Source: Planctomycetota bacterium
GTDB lineage: Bacteria; Planctomycetota; Planctomycetia; Pirellulales; UBA1268
Reading direction: 5' to 3'
DNA length: 64,000 nt
Assembly (NCBI GenBank): GCA_016872555.1
Contig: VGZO01000003.1
Location: forward strand, 90,408-154,407
Below, in pieces: positions 60,210-64,000 of this stretch. The notes beneath the pieces were generated by a model that saw only the letters and a program-made list of their open reading frames with translations, ran no database searches and was not told where the DNA came from. Made by a program: the position numbers and the translations under genes. Each line of letters starts with the position of its first letter. Within the stretch, counting starts at the first letter, position 1.

Positions 60210-61930
60210 CCCCCGCCACCTCCCCCACGACCTTCTGGCTGTTGACCCCGGAGATCATCCTCGTGATCGCCGCGCTGGCGGTGTTTCTCGGCGGCGCGTT
60301 CGCGGGTCTCCGGGCGGGGTGGCTCGTGGCCCTCGGCGGCATCGTCGCGGCCCTGTTCGTGGCGACGGTGGCGGCACCGGCCGACGGGGTCTCGGGCCCG
60401 CTGACGATCGACGGTTTCTCGGGGTTCGTCCGCTCGCTCGTGCTCCTCCTCGGAACGCTGGTGGCCCTCGTCCAGGCAGGAGACGGATTCCGGCGCGCCG
60501 TGCTGCGCGAGGCACAGCCCTACCAGTCCACCGCCGAGGAGGCGGGGGTGTTTCTCCTCCTGGTCACCGGGTTGTCGCTCGCCGCCGTCGCCAACGACCT
60601 GGTGTTGCTGTTCACCGGGCTGGAACTGGTCTCGATCCCGACGGCGATCCTGCTCGGACTGAAGCGGACCGATGCCGCGGGCCAGGAGGCGGGCCTCAAG
60701 TATTTCTTCCTCTCGCTGGTGGCCTCGTCGCTGTTCCTGTACGGCGTCGTTTGCCTGTACGGCATCGGTGGCTCGACCGAGATGGCGACGATCGGTGCCC
60801 GGCTGCGGTCGGCCGAGCCCGGCACGGTGGTCATCGGCGCGGCGCTCGTGCCGCTGGCTGCAGGTCTGATCCTCGCCGGTGCGGCGTTCCGGCTCGCCGC
60901 CTTCCCGCTCCACTTCTACGCCCCGGACGTCTACCAGGGCACGAGCCCGGGCAACGCGGCGCTGTTGTCGACGCTGCCGAAGGTGGCCGGCGTGATCGTG
61001 TTGTTGCGCCTGGCAGGGCTCGCGATCGGCCCGGTCGACGGTGCACCGGTGGGGTATGCAGCCACCGCCACGCTCGACCTGCTGTGGCCCGCGGCCGCGG
61101 CGCTGGCGGCCGTGAGCATGACGATCGGCAACGTGATGGCTCTCGGGCAGACAAACCTCCGCCGCCTCCTGGCCTGCTCGTCGATCGCCCACGCCGGTTA
61201 CCTGCTGGTCGGCATCGCCGCGACCGCGGCACTCGGCTCGTCGGCCGCCACCGGCGGTGCCGCGCCCGGAGGCGCGATCAGCGGCGGCGGCGCCACCCTC
61301 TTCTACCTCGCCACCTACGCGGTGGCGACGATCGGCGTCTTCGCGGCGCTGACCTACCTCGGCCATCGCTGGCCGGTGTGGAGCGCCGCGGTCCCACGCC
61401 CGCCGCGCGAGGAGGTGTCGACCATCGCCGATCTCGACGGCTTGTCCGCGACCAATCCGATCGTCGCCTTCGCGATCGCCGTCTGCCTCCTCAGTCTCGC
61501 CGGGATCCCGCCGCTTCCCGGATTCTGGGGCAAGCTGTCGCTGGTCACCTCCGCCCTCGAGGTCGACGCCGGCGGCTGGAGCCCGCGCCGCCTCGCCTTC
61601 GTGGCCCTCGCCGTCACGCTGGTGGTCAACGCGGCGATCGCCGCCGCGTACTACCTGCGGATCATCGCCGCCATCTACTTCCGCAGCACCGACCGCGGGG
61701 TGCAGTCCGACGGCGGCGTGGGCGCGGGGGTGGGAATGATCGCCTGCCTGGTGCTCGTCGGTCTGTTCACCATCCATCCACAGGGCTTGTTCCGGGCGGC
61801 GCGGCGAGCCGGAGGCGCCGTCCTCGGCGCGCAGGCGACGGCGGCCGCAGCCACGCTCTCCTCCCCGTTTTCCGCGGTCGCGACGGTGGCCGTGGATGCC
61901 GCGGCGGCCCCAGAACCGAGGCTGCCATGA
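60206..61930 (+). CDS. nuoN: NADH-quinone oxidoreductase subunit N
   Basis: 574 residues. Antiporter-like: FTGLELVSIPTAILLGL, EAGLKYFFLSLVASSLFLYG, FRLAAFPLHFYAPDVYQGTS, NLRRLLACSSIAHAGYLLVG, SLAGIPPLPGFWGK. The last subunit of the complex. Its stop overlaps the mrp start (ATGA), coupling Fe-S carrier synthesis to complex I. Confidence 0.97.
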   Translation: MTPATSPTTFWLLTPEIILVIAALAVFLGGAFAGLRAGWLVALGGIVAALFVATVAAPADGVSGPLTIDGFSGFVRSLVLLLGTLVALVQAGDGFRRAVLREAQPYQSTAEEAGVFLLLVTGLSLAAVANDLVLLFTGLELVSIPTAILLGLKRTDAAGQEAGLKYFFLSLVASSLFLYGVVCLYGIGGSTEMATIGARLRSAEPGTVVIGAALVPLAAGLILAGAAFRLAAFPLHFYAPDVYQGTSPGNAALLSTLPKVAGVIVLLRLAGLAIGPVDGAPVGYAATATLDLLWPAAAALAAVSMTIGNVMALGQTNLRRLLACSSIAHAGYLLVGIAATAALGSSAATGGAAPGGAISGGGATLFYLATYAVATIGVFAALTYLGHRWPVWSAAVPRPPREEVSTIADLDGLSATNPIVAFAIAVCLLSLAGIPPLPGFWGKLSLVTSALEVDAGGWSPRRLAFVALAVTLVVNAAIAAAYYLRIIAAIYFRSTDRGVQSDGGVGAGVGMIACLVLVGLFTIHPQGLFRAARRAGGAVLGAQATAAAATLSSPFSAVATVAVDAAAAPEPRLP

Positions 61931-63012
61931 GGGTTCCCGAAACTGCCGCGGTCACGGCGCTGGTGGCCGAATTCGCCGATCCGGAGACCGGACGCGGCCT
62001 CGGCCCGATGGGGCAGATCTGCAGCGTCGCCGCCGGTCCCGACGGGATCGCCGTGACCATCGCCCTCACCTCCCATTCCGCGCTCCTCTGGCAGGCCACC
62101 AGGGCGCGTCTCGAGGAGCGCCTCCGCGCGGCGTTCCCGTCGGCAGGGCCCGTCGTCATCACCGTCCAGAACCACGAGCGGGCCCCGGGCAAGCTCGGCC
62201 AGGTCGGCCTCGAGGCGAAGAGCGTGATCGCCGTCGGGTCGGGCAAGGGGGGCGTGGGCAAGAGCACGGTCGCCGTCTCGATCGCCATCGGGCTGGCGCG
62301 GGCCGGCAGCCGCGTCGGCATCCTCGATGCCGACGTCTACGGCCCCAGTGTGCCGCATCTGGTGGGCTTGTCGGGACGGCCACAGATCGACGGCGGCCGG
62401 ATCCAGCCGCTCCACCTCGAGGTCGGCCCCCATCCGCTGCCCGTGATGTCGATGGGGTTCCTCATCCCGCCGGGCGAGGCGGTGGTGTGGCGCGGGCCGA
62501 TGCTCCACGGGGCGATCGCCCAGATGCTCCGCGACACCGCCTGGGGGCCGCTCGACTACCTCGTCATCGACATGCCCCCGGGGACCGGGGACATCGCCCT
62601 GTCGCTGTCCCAGGTCCTCCCGCTCACCGGCGCGGTCGTCGTCTGCACACCGCAGGACGTCGCCCTGCTCGATGCCACCAAGGCGATCGCGATGTTCCGC
62701 AAGGTGCAGATCCCGCTCCTCGGGATGGTGGAGAACATGAGCTTCTTCCTCTGCCCGGGCTGCGGCAAGCGCTACGACATCTTCGGATCGGGCGGGGCAC
62801 GACGGACGGCCGCCGACCTCGACATCCCGTTCCTCGGCGAAGTGCCGCTGCAGATGGCGATCCGCGAGCACGGCGATGCCGGCCGCACGGCGGCAAACTA
62901 CGACGACGACGCGAGCCGCCCGTTCTTCACGGCGATCTGCGAGCGGCTCGTCGGCAACCTCGCGGCGGCCCACGCCGCCCGTCCGCCGCTGCCGTCGCTT
63001 CCGGTGTTGTGA
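61927..63012 (+). CDS. Mrp/ApbC/Ind1-family Fe-S carrier P-loop ATPase
   Basis: 361 residues. A small N-terminal domain resembling the DUF59/MIP18 part is followed by deviant Walker A GSGKGGVGKST, LDADVYGPSVPHL, VIDMPPGTGD and the cluster-binding CxxC at residues 276 and 279 (CPGCGKRYDIFG). Family knowledge: these dimeric ATPases carry [4Fe-4S] clusters, and mitochondrial Ind1/NUBPL is needed for complex I assembly. Here the ATG overlaps the stop of nuoN, so a dedicated complex I role is likely. Confidence 0.95.
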   Translation: MRVPETAAVTALVAEFADPETGRGLGPMGQICSVAAGPDGIAVTIALTSHSALLWQATRARLEERLRAAFPSAGPVVITVQNHERAPGKLGQVGLEAKSVIAVGSGKGGVGKSTVAVSIAIGLARAGSRVGILDADVYGPSVPHLVGLSGRPQIDGGRIQPLHLEVGPHPLPVMSMGFLIPPGEAVVWRGPMLHGAIAQMLRDTAWGPLDYLVIDMPPGTGDIALSLSQVLPLTGAVVVCTPQDVALLDATKAIAMFRKVQIPLLGMVENMSFFLCPGCGKRYDIFGSGGARRTAADLDIPFLGEVPLQMAIREHGDAGRTAANYDDDASRPFFTAICERLVGNLAAAHAARPPLPSLPVL

Positions 63013-63028
63013 GCGGGCGCGACGGTGC

Positions 63029-63538
63029 TCAGCACGCCAGCTCCCTGAGGATCGTGGCGACGATCGCGTCCGGGGTGTGGGCCACGTCGACGACGATCGG
63101 GTGTTCGTCGCCGCCGGGCCGCTCGAGCGTGGCCAACTGGCTGTCGAGGAGACTGGCCGGCATGAAGTGGTCGCGCCGCGCGGCGATCCGGCGGCGGATC
63201 AGCTCCGGGTCGCCGTCGAGATGGACGAGCCGGACTCCCGGCAACCCGCTGCCGAGGCGCTGGCGGTAGGCCCGCTTGAGCGCCGAGCAGGCGAGGACGA
63301 TCGCCGCGCGGTCGGGCCCGGCGAGGATGGTTTCGACCAACCCGCGCAGCGCCGCGAGCCACGGCGCGCGGTGGTCGTCGGTGAGCGGCAGGCCGGCGCG
63401 CATCCGCTCGACGTTGGCGGGGGGATGGAAATCGTCGGCGTCGTGGAACGCAGCGCCGAGCTGCGCGGCGAGCAACCGGCCGACGGCCGACTTCCCGACA
63501 CCGCTGACCCCCATCACGATCACCACGCGTGGGTGCAT
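63029..63538 (-). CDS. Gluconokinase, GntK type
   Basis: 169 residues from the ATG at 63538, with AAGGA seven nt upstream (alternative in-frame ATGs at 63559 and 63568). P-loop MGVSGVGKSAVG, DADDFHPPANVERMRAGLPL, DDHRAPWL, and CSALKRAYRQRL are the gluconate kinase signature. Family reaction: gluconate to 6-phosphogluconate. Convergent with mrp, 16 nt apart. No gluconate permease in view. Confidence 0.93.
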   Translation of the reverse strand: MHPRVVIVMGVSGVGKSAVGRLLAAQLGAAFHDADDFHPPANVERMRAGLPLTDDHRAPWLAALRGLVETILAGPDRAAIVLACSALKRAYRQRLGSGLPGVRLVHLDGDPELIRRRIAARRDHFMPASLLDSQLATLERPGGDEHPIVVDVAHTPDAIVATILRELAC

Positions 63539-63750
63539 GTGGTGTTCCTTGTCACGCATGCCGAACAAGCCTCAGCTCGGGCTCTGCAGAGGGGGACGCC
63601 CCTCTCGCCTCTGCCCTCGCATCGACCCGCAGCCAGTGGGTGACGGGCCGATGCGAGGGCGACGGCGGAGGGGCTTCGCGGGTCCCTGGGAACATGTCAG
63701 TGGATCGATCCGTCACCGCGTCATTCCTTCTTCGACTTTTCCGGTGTGCC

Positions 63751-64000
63751 CCCTCGGCGTTCCCACCGCCCGGCGCAAGCGGAACGAGGCCCTGGAGGGC
63801 TCGTTCCGGACCCGGAAACTGCAACTGCCCGCACCCACCCGCCGCCGGATGCGGCGGGCGCCGGGCGTGGGAACCCTCGGCGTTCCCACCGCCCGGCGCA
63901 AGCGGAACGAGGCCCTGGAGGGCTCGTTCCGGACCCGGAAACTGCAACTGCCCGCACCCACCCGCCGCCGGATGCGGCGGGCGCCGGGCGTGGGAACCCT
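63751..64000. repeat. 123-bp perfect tandem repeat with inverted termini, running off the window
   Basis: Two identical 123-bp units (63751-63873, 63874-63996) and the first 4 nt of a third. In each unit the sequence near the left end (GTTCCCACCGCCCGGCGC, 63759-63776) pairs with the right end (GCGCCGGGCGTGGGAAC, 63858-63874). Two inner hairpins follow: GGAACGAG/CTCGTTCC and CCGCCG/CGGCGG. The unit length is 41 codons, so frames stay open through it, but composition is not protein-like in any frame. Function unknown. Between the gluconokinase and the repeat (63569-63750) I see nothing. Confidence 0.85.

Noticed and set aside
63552..63947. 131-residue protein with a 41-residue repeat on the minus strand
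   Set aside because: The unit is 41 codons, so every frame stays open; composition differs between frames without one looking like protein.
63751..64000. CRISPR array
   Set aside because: The repeat is 123 bp, contiguous and perfectly tandem, with no unique spacers and no cas genes.

Overview
High-GC chromosomal window from a planctomycete, most likely a Pirellulales-type organism. The clues are a DUF1559 pseudopilin, several PEP-CTERM proteins with autotransporter-type beta repeats, exported PQQ-type beta-propellers, an SGNH-DUF1080 fusion, an FGE-sulfatase-domain protein, an exported Gfo/Idh/MocA oxidoreductase, and many long exported proteins I cannot assign to a known family. There is no phage, transposase, integrase, CRISPR array, rRNA or tRNA that I can recognise. 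Almost every real gene has long antisense shadow frames because of the GC content.

Layout. 0-8 kb: 3' end of an epimerase, an OmpR-type response regulator, then trpC, purH and a sensor kinase on the minus strand, three planctomycete-type hypotheticals, and smpB. 8-15.6 kb: a plus-strand run of four exported proteins (FGE-like, two PQQ propellers, SGNH esterase fused to DUF1080). 15.6-20.3 kb: large exported unknown, PII protein, [2Fe-2S] ferredoxin, thyX, small NTF2-like protein. 20.3-26.5 kb: a minus-strand run (pseudopilin, PEP-CTERM protein, methyltransferase, ABM monooxygenase, pabA/trpG-type amidotransferase, moeA, Gfo/Idh/MocA) headed by a clear cobalamin riboswitch. 26.9-35.4 kb: a cysteine-rich modular exported protein with a strong terminator, a coupled operon of two membrane GTPases plus an amino-acid ABC transporter, an MBL-fold hydrolase and a tyrosine-rich small exported protein.

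36-42.8 kb is an accessory-looking, gene-poor segment. It holds three PEP-CTERM proteins, three very small C-terminal-transmembrane proteins with strong ribosome binding sites (all under 120 residues), and two diverged copies of an element built from three 15-bp imperfect palindromes. 42.8-46.1 kb has an M20 peptidase and two exported unknowns. 46.5-63.0 kb is a complete 14-gene nuoA-N complex I operon whose last gene overlaps mrp, an Fe-S carrier ATPase of the family that matures complex I in mitochondria. The window ends with a gluconokinase and a perfect 123-bp tandem repeat that runs off the edge.

The best leads for something undescribed are: (1) the B12 riboswitch controlling a pseudopilin/PEP-CTERM surface cassette; (2) the small-membrane-protein/PEP-CTERM region with its paired three-palindrome elements; (3) the paired GTPases translationally coupled to an ABC importer; (4) the 123-bp self-complementary tandem repeat.
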